Origin: Scatophagus argus
Lineage: Eukaryota > Chordata > Actinopteri > Scatophagidae
Assembly (NCBI RefSeq): GCF_020382885.2
Contig: NC_058511.1
Coordinates: 4,929,501 to 4,993,500 of the forward strand
Reading direction: 5' to 3'
Length of the DNA: 64,000 nucleotides
Shown: positions 51,151 through 63,056 of the stretch, one piece after another
Numbering within the stretch: the first letter of the stretch is position 1
Layout of the letters: each line of letters opens with the position of its first letter
Position numbers and translations under genes: made by a program
Notes under the pieces: model-generated
The model's input: the letters and a program-made list of their open reading frames with translations, nothing else
What the model was told of the DNA's origin: nothing
Databases searched by the model: none

Positions 51151-54100
51151 CTTATGTAATACACATGATTCATGTACAGCCCAAAGGGGCTGGTATCACA
51201 CTCACGTTCCACGTCCAGCACACTCACACACATACCAACACAGAGGAAATGTGTCCTCAAATCCGCGGCCCACGTGTTCTGTGTGTTGTATTTGTGTAAA
51301 TACATACGTTTGTGTGTGTGTGTATGTGTGCAAACCTATACACACATATACATATAAAATAATATTTAAGGTCGCACCTAACAAGTCTGTGTCAGACTAT
51401 CAAAGGGGAGACCCTGTATCGACCATGTTCATGACTGTTAACACATTATGTAGGGAGTAGATAAGTACACCCCCAAGAATTTCTCTCCAGTACCCACAAT
51501 ACACCTGCGCCTTTAAGACTGCCATTCAACTAATGGAAAAGGACAGATAGTTCTCTAGACTCCACCACTAGGATTATTTTCAGCTCACTTGTTTAAAGAC
51601 AGTGCGATTTGTTACTGCGTTGACAACACACCCAAACAAACTTTTTAATTTCCATACAGTTTCTTTTGTTGTCGTATTGCCTACTGGCATTATTTTATGC
51701 TGTAATTAACTTAGTTCTCTGAAATGTATGGGAAAATTCTAGATACAGTGTGCATGGCAGTATTCATGCTGACTCACAGTGCAGAAGTTCTTGTTCTTCT
51801 AAAAGGTGCATAGCACTTCTTATTTCCTCTCTTGCATTTTGTGAATACAAGCCAGAATATATTAACAACACCAGTGACACACCAACACACAACACCAGGC
51901 AAACTGCACTGAAATAAACCTCTTCACTACCACATTAATGATGATGGCACTTTGTAAGTCAGGGACTGATGTATGAACCTAATTTATTTAATCAAACATC
52001 ATGAGCAACATATATTGAAGTTGAAAAGAAGATAACAGTTCCCTGATGACAAACCTCTTTGAAAACAAAGAGGATACAGCCAAGAAATGTGAATATAAAT
52101 CCGAACAGCACAAACGGGGTATATGTAAACATAAGAAGACATAATGGCAGTTTCAGTGCAACAACCAAGAAATTAATTGCAACATTTAAAGCATGAACAT
52201 AGGAAGTCAAACCTATAATGGGACATATTTATAAAGGTGATGTGCTCATTTTGAAGGTCTCAAGTCATCATGTTATTAGTTGCTCTCTTCACTGGCCTCC
52301 CTCTCTCTCTGCGGCTCACCATACATAATTCACATAGGTAATCCCTTGACGTGTTCCAGGGATGGAGATTGCTCTGGAAATTTTCATGAATATGAAATTT
52401 CATCACTGTTGACAGGCTTGCTCCACACTCATACAAATAGCAGTGTAGGCTATGAATAGAAATGCATGCTAAAAAATATACTCTACAACATTTGCATACT
52501 GGAGCCAAAGTTCACAAACACCAGAGACTGGCATACAGTACAGTGTAGCATCAAACTTCTATTTTTGGTCCATGGAAGTTAGTCTCACTTTTGGTCTTTT
52601 TGTGGATATTACTCTTTTGGGAAATATGGCCTTTAAATGATAAGAAATAAGATGGAGAGGCAGGATGACAGGCAGAAAAGGTTGAGGTACTCTGTGTTGC
52701 CATTTTTGCTTCTTTAAGCTCTTGCATTGGTGGCGTCATGTTCTCTGTGGAAAGGTCAGGACAACAATTTCTTGTATCTGTTAATACGCTCTGTGAGGAA
52801 GTAGTCACAAAGCCTTTTGGGGCTAAGGTATTTTTAGAGCCAATCACAGTCCAAGTCATGTCTTTTATCTGTCATTTAGCTGTTCAGTGTAAACAAGATT
52901 ACCAGTGGGGTATCTGCTGAGCTAATGTAAATGGCTCCCTCAAATTTATGTTTGTGATTACTGTGTATGATTACATTTGTGTTTATGATTCAGGACATTC
53001 TTCCAAAAGTAGCAACGTGCAAAACAAAGCATTCTCTGCATTCAGGCAGGGTGCCAGTAAACAAACACGGCAACAAAGCGGCACCTCGGGTTTTGTGTGT
53101 GCACAGGATAAATGACATCAGTCTGGAGGATTGTCAGAGCACACTGCAACTATCGCTTGTCTTTGGGTCTATCTGACATTCTACTAATGTTTGCTGCATA
53201 GAGCTGAGTTCTTAAAATGGTATCAGTTCCTTACATTAAGCCTCTAGGGTTTGTTTCAGAGGAAGTGGACCTAGACAGTGAGTCAGAACGGAGAGAGTAA
53301 AGATGGGACGGATCTATTCACGTGATCACGTGCCGTGTTGTATGCTCCAACAGTGTTATAAGCCAGGAGGAAACACGACTCGGATCATCCATGTGGGTCA
53401 ACTTAAATAGATGAACGGTGCCCTCTAAAAACCAATTGTCTTCTGAAGTTGAGGTAGGAAAGTGCCAGCGAGGACAAGAAGTCTCCCACAAACAAGCCCG
53501 TTGTGTGCTCTGTGTGGTGGTGACATTTATGTGTGTTCATGTGTGAGAACGGGAAATGTCTTTCCCTCGGGTATGGAAGAAAAGTGGAGTCACAGGGTAA
53601 AGAAAAGAACAAGGTGAAAAGAGAGGAGAGCAAGAGAAGGAGCAGAGAGCTGCCTTTGTTAGTTCCTCTGAGATTTGTGTTTGTTTTTGACAATCGATTG
53701 TTATCCATTCTTGGCTTGAGTTCAATACATTTTTGTCCCCTTGATGAGGGCCTATTGCATTGAGAGATCCCTTTGTTTTTGGCAGGTCTTGCATCAGAAT
53801 GTTTGAGGATGTTTTCTTGAAAGTTGCTCAAGGAAAAAGGACATGACAACTCCCTTTTTCTCTTTAATAGCAGAGTAGACTTTAGCGGCTAGCATAGCGT
53901 CATTGCTCTGACCACAGAGGAAAATATCTGAATGAGCCATGCCCTACATCTGGCGTCTTCAAACATCTGTAGCCTTTGAAACTTGTTGGTTTCTGAAGCC
54001 AAACAAAACTGTGTGTGTGTCTGCTCAAAAAAAAATACCCATAGTGTGTGAGTCTGTCTGCATACTGCTGGTTTCCCCTTGCAGAAAGTTAGCTAGATAA

Positions 54101-54281
54101 GCTCGGTTTACAAACAGTGCAGGCCAAGGGAAGCAGGGGGAACAATGCGTTCTGTGCAATTAACCGTTCAGAATTGTCCCCTGAAGTCCTGTTAGCGAGG
54201 CAGTCTTGGGGCAGGCAGGAGTCGAGCAATACGTTGGCTACTGACTCCTTTCTAAAATGTGAGAACAAAGAGGGCTTTTTT

Positions 54282-54299
54282 TTGGGGGGGGGGGGGGGG
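54282..54299. repeat. T-run followed by a long G-run
   Basis: TTTTTTTT directly followed by 16-17 G, about 240 bp before the hAT element, which also carries long G-runs. Confidence 0.85.
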
Positions 54300-54535
54300 C
54301 ACAGGCCAAACCACAGCAAGCTGCTGCTCCACTAGATCACCAGTCTGCAATTAGGACTGCTAACTCACTGTGCATGTGTGTGTGTGTGAGAGAGAGAGAG
54401 AGTGAGAGAGTATTGAGCACAACACAGCCCTCTTTTTATGATGTCTCTGTTCCTCTCTCTTTCCCTCTCTCACTCCCTCTCTCCATCTTTCTTGGGCTCC
54501 AGCCATTAGCCAGGTGAGACCAGAGCCCATTAGAG

Positions 54536-55271
54536 CAGTGCTTCTCAAATAGTGGGGCGCGCCCCCCTGGGGGGGCGCGGTGCGATGCCAGGGGGGGCGC
54601 GTGTGACCCTGGGGAACATGCTTTTTTTGCCGTACTAGAATAAAGTGTAATTGCACATCCACTACAGTAGTTGGCAGTGGCGCTCTCATCGTCAGAGTGT
54701 GCGCAGGGAGTATTAGCTCTATGGTGTAGCGGCTTTTTTGCACCGAGCAGGCGATATGAAGTGCAGTAAGCGAACCCTTAAGAGACAACATGAAGACATT
54801 TTTAACAGGGATGAGAAGAAAGGCGGAGAGAGACGAAGATAATGAGACAAAAGTAACTCACCCGAAAGCTAAGACGAGGAAATATGACGAAGCATATGTA
54901 GCGCTTGGCTTCACTGTGACAGCAGTGGGAGACGAAAGACCGGTGTGTTTACTGTCTAAAAATGTTGGCAGCGGACAGCATGAAGCCAAATAAATTAAGG
55001 CGCCACTTGAAGACATTACATCCCAATCATGCTGATAAGCCGCTGGAGTTTTTTCAGCCAAAACGTGCCGAATATTGCCAACAATCATCCCGCTTTGTGA
55101 ATGCTACTTCAGTAAACCAGCGAGAATTGTTAGCATCCTATTATTACATATTATTAAATATTATTACATATTATTATTACTATTATTTATAGTCGGGGGG
55201 GGGGGGGGGGCGCGAATTGTTTTCTACTTGCTGGGGGGGGGGGCGCAACAGAAAATAATTGAGAAGCACTG
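54536..55271 (+). mobile_element. Non-autonomous hAT element (ZBED-like) with 8-bp target duplication
   Basis: The termini are a perfect 13-bp inverted repeat, CAGTGCTTCTCAA at 54536-54548 and its complement ending at 55271. CATTAGAG lies immediately outside both ends (54528-54535 and 55272-55279), the 8-bp duplication typical of the hAT superfamily. The 736-bp element keeps only the N-terminal part of a transposase gene. Near the ends are GC-rich tracts, including a potential hairpin at about 54555-54600, G-runs at 55195-55210 and 55234-55243, and an ATT-rich stretch between the coding remnant and the G-runs. The exact duplication suggests a fairly recent insertion. Confidence 0.9.
54790..55130 (+). 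pseudogene. Broken hAT/ZBED transposase N-terminal fragment
   Basis: Two overlapping frames (54790-54993 and 54962-55192) together resemble the start of the ZBED5/SCAND3/FAM200-type transposase: a basic leader ending TRKYDEAYVALGFT, then a BED zinc-finger region with LAADSMKPNKLRRHL and FFQPKRAEY. The frame changes at about 54945-54965, near where the BED cysteines should be, so a small indel has broken it. Everything after about residue 110, including the catalytic core and dimerisation domain, is missing. Confidence 0.8.
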
Positions 55272-55279
55272 CATTAGAG

Positions 55280-58200
55280 GCAGTCTGGTCGAATACATCA
55301 GCCTTTCTCTATCATTACCTGTGTGTTTATCACTTGAGCCGTCACTCTCTGCTCTCACCTTGTGTCATTTAACAGCTCTCCCACCCAATCAAGTCCTAAA
55401 GGGAAACTTTAAACATGTCGCCAGAAAAAAAGCCATGGAGACCAACACTGCAGTGCAGACAGGCAATACAAGACCATTTCATTGACTTTAACCAATTGAC
55501 CAGCCAGTTCCATTACTTGGTTGAGATCCCAGATGGCCCGGGTTGTTGTTGTTATCTATGCAGTGCTTCCACTTCATCTGCTGACACTAAGCTAATCAAA
55601 GGATGTCATTTCATTTTTTGCCTTCCAAGTTTTTTCGATGTTATATTTACTATTTTGGGTGTTTCCGATGCTTCTTCTCTTAAAACTGATATTGTTCAGT
55701 TGCACTTTTGTGCACGCAGTGTGCTGACCACTATCTTATTTCTCCACTGGGGAGAGGCGCTGTACAGTAAAGGAGGTTAATGAATGTCGAAGCAGGAAGT
55801 GGTGGCACCAGGCAAACCAACGGTCAAATTTGTTAATGCATAATGAGATCAGATATATGGAGCTGCATTTATAACCAAGCTCTCACTGGTTGTTGTTCAA
55901 GCTAATGCAGTGGATGTAATGTTACTTTGTGTTGTTCAAAGCTTTCGGGCCTCTTTCTAGAACTTGAGGATTATTTTGAAAGCTACATTAAGGCTGGGGA
56001 GAGGAGTGGCAGTTCGTAAATTGTTTTCCAATGAAATGTGTGTGGTTGTCTGAAGCAGCAGGCAGTCATAATGATTTCCAAAGGGCCTCATCTGAGGGAC
56101 CAGCCTGCTGAGTAGAGGACATCTCTGACTAATGAGCTGCTAAATATATCTCCCAGTCTCTCCTGTCTTCTGTTGCTTCTGCTCTTTCAGTCTTTTATTC
56201 ATTTTTTTTTTCTTTTTCTCCTGCGCTTTCATTTGGGGTTTTTTTGAACATCATTCTACTTTATTTTTTGGATTTGTCTAGATGTCTTCTCAGAATCTCA
56301 CTAAAGTACATATTAATAATCTCTCTTCTATTTTTTTCTTTTTTAACCTGTTCTGTCTCGCGTTATCTTCATCGGCCTTGTCTTGTTCGCCTCCCCTCTC
56401 ACCTCCTCTTTGATGTGTGTTTTTCAGGCCCACTGACAGAGTGTGGGCTGATTTTTCATTACACAGTTAGTCAAAAGCAGCATCCTGTTCAAACATGTTC
56501 GTCAGCTTACACATAAGGCACCATGCATCCTACACACATATGCTGAATTTGCCAATAGTTGAGACATCCGTGCTGTGTCAGACTGTGCACAACCGTGTCG
56601 GAGCTCGTGACGCAGGCATAGCGTGAATGGTCTGCTATACAACAGTACAGAAGGGTAAAAGATGATATCTCGATGCCAAGTTGAAGACTTGGTCTTTATT
56701 CAGCTTACCAGTTTTCTGTGGCTTTTATCTTTTTCCGGTAACATTAAGTGTAAACAACTGACTAAAGCACAGAAAAAAAACACATTTTGCTTGGTTACCA
56801 CAGAGATTGCAGCTGTTCATTAACCTTGGTGACAAATAAAGCTCTACTTCCTGTAGCTGCTTTGCAGTAAAGTTTTCTAGTAGTTTCTAGGCTTTTAATG
56901 TGAAGCAGCAGCAGCAGTTAATGTTTGGCTTGCATTAATGCTATCTTGAAGCAGCAATTACAACTCCAAGCCACAGAAATTCTTAGGTTAGACAGCAGCT
57001 ACCAAATTACTGACAGCAGGATCTAACAAGGCTTTTTTTTAACACAGTGGTTTCCTATAGACAGGCAGACTGACCATCAGTGTAGCACAGCAGTTGAATT
57101 GAGAGCAGCGACCGTCATGCTTGAACCGAAATATCGGTATCGTCAGCGTGGTTATCGCCTGCTGTGAATCTACGTTGGAGTACAGAATGAAAATGCATAC
57201 TGTCATGCCTCAGCATGCCACAGCTGTAATGAGACAGTGGAAATAGAGCAATACTGTGCTGCAACACACACAAGTGCATAATCTGTTGGTTCAGCCTTTA
57301 GTTTTTAAGTCCAACATTTCAGAAGCTTTCTGCTGGTTTATTTAAATAAATTATCCAAAATGTATGGAGGTTACGAGAACACAAACAGTCTTAGACAAAA
57401 AAATGAAGTAAACCAGACAGACTCGCTGATACCGGGCTGAGGTAAAGAGCCGGGGCTGCACATGTGCTATCCTGTGGCATTTGGATTGCTTGTTGTCATG
57501 GGTGGAGGTGGTATACAGCTGCCTCTGCTTAGCTGACTGCTTTTCAGCAGAAATGACTCCATCACAGTTGGTTTTAGTTTTAGGCCATCTCAGCCTCAGT
57601 TGTTGTTTAATTGAGACTGTAAATAAGGGCAAGAGAATGGATGACGCTCCACAATTCATTATTCTGAGCTGATATCCCTCCAGAGTGAAGCCAGGGCATA
57701 GTTTGATTCAGAACAGCTCCTCAGTTTTGTACATAGTTGCTGACTGCACCTGTCTACAAAATTGTCTGTACTATAAGCATGGCCTCTCAAGTAATTGATA
57801 TGTTTTACCTATTCCAATGATTAGCAATCAAAGGGAGAGATAACAGATGATATTTGCAACCGAAATACATTTGCAGTAAAATAAATGAAAAAAATATATA
57901 TTGATAATGAGCGCACCCAGCAATAGATGGGGAGGATGGAGGATGTGTCTGTTGAGCGACTTCCTTCACCCTGGGTGTATGCAGCATGTGTGTTTGCTTC
58001 TGTGCTTTGCAGCTGCAGGAAGAGGTGTAACGCATAGACCTCTAAGTTCTCTAGAAAAGCCCACGATTCATGTTTTCTGGCATATTTTCTGTTTACTGTA
58101 GAAATTACACTGTTGGCTTTGACACAATTACACAGTACGGAAACTGGCTGGTCTTTTTAGGAGTGTTTGGCGATGAAATGAGTGCCCACCGCTCTTTCTG

Positions 58201-60697
58201 ACACATTCACAACACAGATAGGATGTCAGTGACCAACACAAACCTACCCTGGAACCCTTGCAACCTACACCTCCATAGTGAGTAAACTGTCTGCCTGTAT
58301 GTGTGTATACTCACGCTGCCTTTGCTGTTCTTCATCCTCAGCCACCTCCTCCCCAATTCCTCCTTAGTTAGGTTCCTCCACCTTCCCCCAGTGGCCGTGT
58401 AGATGGAACAGCAAGGCCTTTTGTAAGAAATGGGTTTCATGTTTTGTTCTGCATTCTTTCCCCTCTACATTAATATAAGCTTTTTTTTGCATTTTCTTTC
58501 CGACAATCTTTCCCCTCGTTTCAACAGCGTATGCTTTAGTTCTCTCTGTCAGGGCCCAGCTGTTGCACATGGGCAAAACATGAAAGCAGATATGAGTGGC
58601 ACTGCATGTGTGTGAAGCATGAAGCCAAGAGTATTGGCCTTGATAATGGACCTATAATTGGTCTATCCCTTCTGATTAACATTCAGTGTTTTCTGTGTGC
58701 TTCTGGTTATTTTCAGTTTTCTTTTGTCCCGTCTAGTCTCATCCCTCAAACTGTAACCAGTCCATTAGATGGAGTGTTGAGATGTTTAGTGGCCAGTTGG
58801 CTTAGCTCCGCTCTAATGCCCTCTGTCCTTATTACATCATCTGTAAACAGCTCTTAGTAACAAACAACAGCCAAATGGTGAAGGCCTCTGTATAGACTAC
58901 ACTGGAACCTTGTCCATTTGGATAATTATGCCAGGATTTCTGAGAAGTGTGCCTGTCTCTATATGTCTTGTCTATGATAAATATATCATAGATATATGTC
59001 CTCTTTTTGCATATGTCTGTATATTCATTAAATAAGATATGAGCTTTGAATTTATATTCAATTTAAAAATAATGTAAAATGGTTATCACCAGAGTATGTA
59101 TCAGAGTCTAAAGCCACCTTTAAATTGCTGGTTTAGTCAGACCAACAGCCAAAAAGCTCCAATAATCATAACACAATGAGAAAGAGAACAGATATAAAGC
59201 TGTAACCTGCAAATTTTAACTGAACCAGTTATCAAAACTGGATTTGATTAATTTTCTGTCAATAGGTTATTCATTTCAGCACTCTAAGCTTTTTAAACAT
59301 GTTATCTTCAACAGCTTGTGTTTGCATGTGTGGGCTGAAGTCGTCGTCATTAACTGTAGATGTCAGCTGGACTTGAATCACAAATTTGATTATTTATAAT
59401 TCACTTGACACGGGGGAAAATAAAATAACATAACATAACTTGTGACTTGCTGGTGACGTATTTGATGACTAAAGGCTTACAAGTTACAACATTTATTTCA
59501 GTACGTGCCTCTTCTTTACTGTGCTGTGCTTTCTTTGCGCAGTGGCTCACAGAGCTTCAAGTCACAGAGGAGTGTAGGTGATGTTATCGTGATCTTTATA
59601 CTGGCAGCTCGCCCATCCAGGCTTTGGATGAGTTCAAATTTGTGTTTGCATCCACAAACTGTTGGCTGTGTTGCAGGTCTCGTCAGCAATATAAACAGTA
59701 CTTTGTATCTTCCTCATGGTGATAAGTAGCAGTTTGTTCCTAGTTCTCTCACTGGACATCCTGTTGGTAATAAAATTTGTAACATCTTGTATTTTCAGCA
59801 TGAGTCAAAATTGTCTCTCAGAATTTTGGCACTTCCTCAACTTGTCTCATATTATTGTAAAAAGAAAATGTTAGGTTTCAGTATTATATTTTTATGAGTC
59901 CGTTTGGGTTCAGTGTTATCCTGTTAACTAGACATGGAGCTTTGTTCAACTTGTCTTAACATGACTTGCTTGGCTTTTACCTGAGGCTAATGGATAGTTT
60001 CCCAGGAGCTTAATATTTTTTCTTGGAAACGTTTTGTTAATTCTGCCAAATACAAGAAGGCTGCAAGTCCCAGCTTTTCCACTCTGTTCAGTAAAACTGA
60101 CATAGTGATACCAGTAAGTGGGGATGTTCCGATCAACATCCGATCTAGATCCAAGTCCTCAGTCTAATGTTTACTATCTTATTCACTGGACACAGTTTGT
60201 TGCTTGCTAATGTGCACTGATGTAGTGTAAGCAGACTTGCAGTAGCTGCACTCACTTTTTGAAGAGTGTATCCGCTTCATCGTACGATTATGGTTAGCGA
60301 TTTGAGGTTTTAACACTCTGTAGCGCATTTTGCAAAAGCCCATACTGTCTACTGAACACACAATATGTTTGGCTGTAGGAACCCACTCTTGTGAGAAATA
60401 CCAGACACACTGTCAACAAATGGCATGTCACTTCTCTCAGTGGAGTATTTGTTATGAGGTTAACCACTTGGTGCCACTTGAGCACACTCTTGGTGACTTC
60501 CTTGAGCAGTTGCTCTGTCAAACTTCAGTTGGGCTTCATTAGGGTGATGATGTATTCATGCTGTGACTGCAGTGACAACATTGTTGAATCATTGGAACTG
60601 CGATACAAAATGTAGGTTTTATCACCCTCTTTGTCTCTTACAGGGATACGTCACTGTAATCATGATATCTTAAATGACCCAAATAAACACTCATGTT
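55280..60697. other. Intron-like or intergenic sequence between the hAT and LTR elements
   Basis: No exon can be supported. AG-preceded open stretches near 56427 and 59676 could be read as exons but lack a convincing donor or run into a stop. AT-rich tracts and a short repeated AGATAT-type segment near 58978-58998 are the only structure seen. Confidence 0.4.
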
Positions 60698-60702
60698 GTT
60701 AA

Positions 60703-61230
60703 TGTCACGATTGGACGGCGTCGGTGACGCAGAAAAATACTGAACCCCGATGCAGAGTCAAATAGGCTGGCAGGCAAGGTGGAGGTCCAAAAACAATGGT
60801 CTTTTATTAAACAAAACTAAACTCAAAAAACACACTTACTGTGGCAAGATACTAGGCATGGCATGGCATGGCAAGGCAAGGCAAAAACAACAAAACAGTC
60901 CTGGCATGGCATGGGGAAAAAATGCAGATCCTGGCATGACATGGAGGAAAAAACACAGACGCTCTGACAACAGTGACTGGGAAGACAAGGACTAAATAGA
61001 CAAGACAACGAGACACAGGTGACACACATCAGGAGGGAGAAAGCAATCAGGAAAACTAAAAGCAAAGCTACATGAATACAGGGCACACAGGGGAAGAGAC
61101 ACTTTCAAAATAAAACAGGACATGACAAAAACCTTGAACATAATACATGGAAACACAAGACAAACATGGAACATGGCACATGGACAGAAATCAAAAGACA
61201 AAGCATAACCAAAAAACACCAGGCATGACA
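60703..61230 (-). repeat. 3' LTR of the retrotransposon
   Basis: Reads identically to the right LTR except at 60707 (A here, G at 63061), a change that turns CG into CA and fits CpG deamination. AATAAA on the minus strand lies at 60808-60803, marking the likely RNA 3' end inside the LTR. Confidence 0.92.
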
Positions 61231-61233
61231 GAA

Positions 61234-61243
61234 CCCCCCCCTT
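61234..61243 (-). other. Polypurine tract next to the 3' LTR
   Basis: AAGGGGGGGG on the minus strand, three bases from the LTR edge. It marks where plus-strand DNA synthesis would start and fixes the orientation of the element. Confidence 0.8.
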
Positions 61244-61360
61244 AAGGGACAGATCCCAGATGTCCCTTCAAAAAAGAAACACAGGTCTAACACAGGCTGG
61301 GTGGCTGGAAGGGGGGAAAACCAAAGAGGCATGAAACAAGTAAAAAACAAAGTCAGGGAT

Positions 61361-63040
61361 TCAGCCCTGGTGTAGGGCAGTGGCCCAACCTGCAATCTCG
61401 GGCGGGCGGCCCCAGTTCAACACCCAGGTGGGGCTTGATGAGTCAGGGGGCCTGCCCAAATGCTGGGCCAGGACATAACACGAGGCCTCAGGCGGTCTGC
61501 CTGAATGCTGGGTCAGGGCCAACGGCCGAACAAAGAACCGCCTCTGTGGCGGCCCGACGAGGCATGGAGACCTGACGAGACGTGGAGACTTGGTGACCTG
61601 ACGTGGAAACCTGACGAGACGTGGGGACTTGGTGACCTGACGTGGAGACCTGACGAGACGTGGAGACTTGGTGACCTGACGTGGAGACCTGACGAGACGT
61701 GGAGACTTGGTGACCTGACGTGGAGACTTGGCGGCATGACGTGGTGACCTGACGAGACGTGGAGACTTGGCGACCTGACGTGGAGACCTGACGAGACGTG
61801 GAGACTTGGCGACCTGACGCGGAGACCTGACGAGACGTGGAGACTTGGTGACCTGACGTGGAGACTCGGCGGCATGACGTGGAGACTTGGCGGCATGACG
61901 TGGTGACCTGACGAGACGTGGAGACTTGGCGGCAAGACGTGGTGACCTGACGAGACGTGGAGACTTGGCGACCCGACGTGGAGACTTGATGAGACGAGAC
62001 GTGAAGGCAGACAGACCCAGACCTGGAACAGTGGGCTGCGCTCCATCAGCTGAAGCATGGGGCCCTGGCATAGCTTGGAGTGCCGATGGACCCAGACCTG
62101 GAACAGTGGGCTGCGGTCCATCAGCTGAAGCATGGAGCCCTGGCATAGCTTGGAGTGCCGATGGACCCAGACCTGGAACAGTGGGCTGCGGTCCATCAGC
62201 TGAAGCATGGAGTCCTGACGTAGCTTGGGGTGCCGGTGGACCCAGACCTGGAACAGTGGGCTGCGGTCCACCAGCTGAAACATGGCGTCCTGAGACGGCG
62301 GGTGTCTTGGTCCGTGGGGCCGGGACAGGAACGAAGACCTCCGCGGCGGCAGGCGGCCTGGTCCGCGGAGCAGGGACAGGAACTGTGACCTCCGCGGCGG
62401 CAGGCGGCCTGGTCCGCGGAGCAGGAACAGGGACAGGAACGAAGATCTCCGCGGCGGCAGGCGGCCTGGTCCGCGGAGCAGGAACAGGGACAGGAACGAA
62501 GATCTCCGCGGCGGCAGGCGGCCTGGTCCGCGGAGCAGGTACAGGAACGGAGACCTCCGCGGCGGCAGGCGGCCTGGTCCGCGGAGCAGGTACAGGAACG
62601 GAGACCTCCGCGGCGGCAGGCGGCCTGGTCCGCGGAGCAGGGACAGGAACTGTGACCTCTGCGGCGGCAGGCGGCCTGGTCCGCGGAGCAGGTACAGGAA
62701 CGGAGACCTCCGCGGCGGCAGGCGGCCTGGTCCGCGGAGCAGGGACAGGAACTGTGACCTCCGCGGCGACAGGCGGCTTGGTCCGTGGAGCAGGGACAGG
62801 GACTTTGACCTCCGCGGCGGCCGGCGGCTTAGTCCGCGGAGCAGGAACAGGAACTTTGACCTCCGCGGCGGCAGGCGGCCTGGTCCGCAGAGTCTGCTCC
62901 GGCTGTGGGGAGCCTGTCGCTGGGTGCAGGCCTCCCCTGGACCTCAAGCGGAACATATGCTTTGTCCAGAGGTGGCCCAGACTGGGAGGGGGCCTGATTG
63001 CCAGTCTGGTGCCCCAAAACGGTGACTCTGCGGGGTTCAT
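61361..63040 (-). CDS. Repeat-built ORF of the LTR element, 559 residues
   Basis: The start is taken at MNPAESPFWG (63040) because it lies just inside the 5' LTR; the open frame itself continues upstream into the LTR. Residues 1-52 are unique. Residues about 52-250 hold 11 copies of a 17-19 residue unit (EVTVPVPAPRTRPPAAA and variants). About 251-340 hold four copies of a 25-residue unit around DGPQPTVPGLGPSALQ. About 350-493 are a basic array of six-residue SPRxxx steps (SPRLVRSPRQVTK). The tail 494-559 repeats a GRPPE motif three times. No known catalytic domain, membrane segment or cysteine-rich finger is seen. SPR-basic arrays recall SPKK-type nucleic-acid-binding tails, which is only an analogy. 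It may be a protein or merely a repeat kept open. Confidence 0.6.
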   Translation of the reverse strand: MNPAESPFWGTRLAIRPPPSLGHLWTKHMFRLRSRGGLHPATGSPQPEQTLRTRPPAAAEVKVPVPAPRTKPPAAAEVKVPVPAPRTKPPVAAEVTVPVPAPRTRPPAAAEVSVPVPAPRTRPPAAAEVTVPVPAPRTRPPAAAEVSVPVPAPRTRPPAAAEVSVPVPAPRTRPPAAAEIFVPVPVPAPRTRPPAAAEIFVPVPVPAPRTRPPAAAEVTVPVPAPRTRPPAAAEVFVPVPAPRTKTPAVSGRHVSAGGPQPTVPGLGPPAPQATSGLHASADGPQPTVPGLGPSALQAMPGLHASADGPQPTVPGLGPSALQAMPGPHASADGAQPTVPGLGLSAFTSRLIKSPRRVAKSPRLVRSPRLAAKSPRLVRSPRHAAKSPRHAAESPRQVTKSPRLVRSPRQVAKSPRLVRSPRQVAKSPRLVRSPRHAAKSPRQVTKSPRLVRSPRQVTKSPRLVRSPRQVTKSPRLVRFPRQVTKSPRLVRSPCLVGPPQRRFFVRPLALTQHSGRPPEASCYVLAQHLGRPPDSSSPTWVLNWGRPPEIAGWATALHQG

Positions 63041-63044
63041 TTTG

Positions 63045-63054
63045 GTCAGAGCGT
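63045..63054 (-). other. Self-priming primer-binding site of the LTR element
   Basis: Two bases inside the 5' LTR the minus strand reads ACGCTCTGAC. It lacks the TGG start expected when a tRNA 3' CCA end primes. It is the exact complement of GTCAGAGCGT at 63322-63313, which lies about 30 nt after the TATA-like box, where the RNA should begin. This is the arrangement known for Tf1 and proposed for Sushi elements. Confidence 0.7.
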
Positions 63055-63056
63055 TC

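Larger units (their letters stand above)
50071..54527. other. Intron-like sequence after the signal-peptide exon
   Basis: Microsatellite-rich, with no exon that I can join in phase 1 to the exon ending at 50070. The minus-strand frame at 53403-53849 is Ser/Leu-rich and unsupported. Confidence 0.45.

Noticed and set aside
53403..53849. 148-codon minus-strand ORF
   Set aside because: Low-complexity Leu/Ser composition, no motif, no splice context.
56400..56516. Acceptor-like TTTTTCAG followed by an open phase 1 stretch (GPLTECGLIFHYTVS)
   Set aside because: The frame could join the signal-peptide exon, but the only donor is weak and the peptide resembles nothing known.
59640..59729. Possible exon GLVSNINSTLYLPHGDK
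   Set aside because: Runs into a stop with no good donor.
60640..60702. Acceptor-like CTCTTACAG followed by a 19-codon Cys-containing frame ending at the LTR boundary
   Set aside because: Too short, no homology recognised, and its stop lies inside the target duplication; probably chance.
60750..60995. 81-codon ORF found twice, at 60750 and 63104
   Set aside because: Both copies lie in the two LTRs; the duplication is explained by the element and the frame overlaps LTR control sequences.
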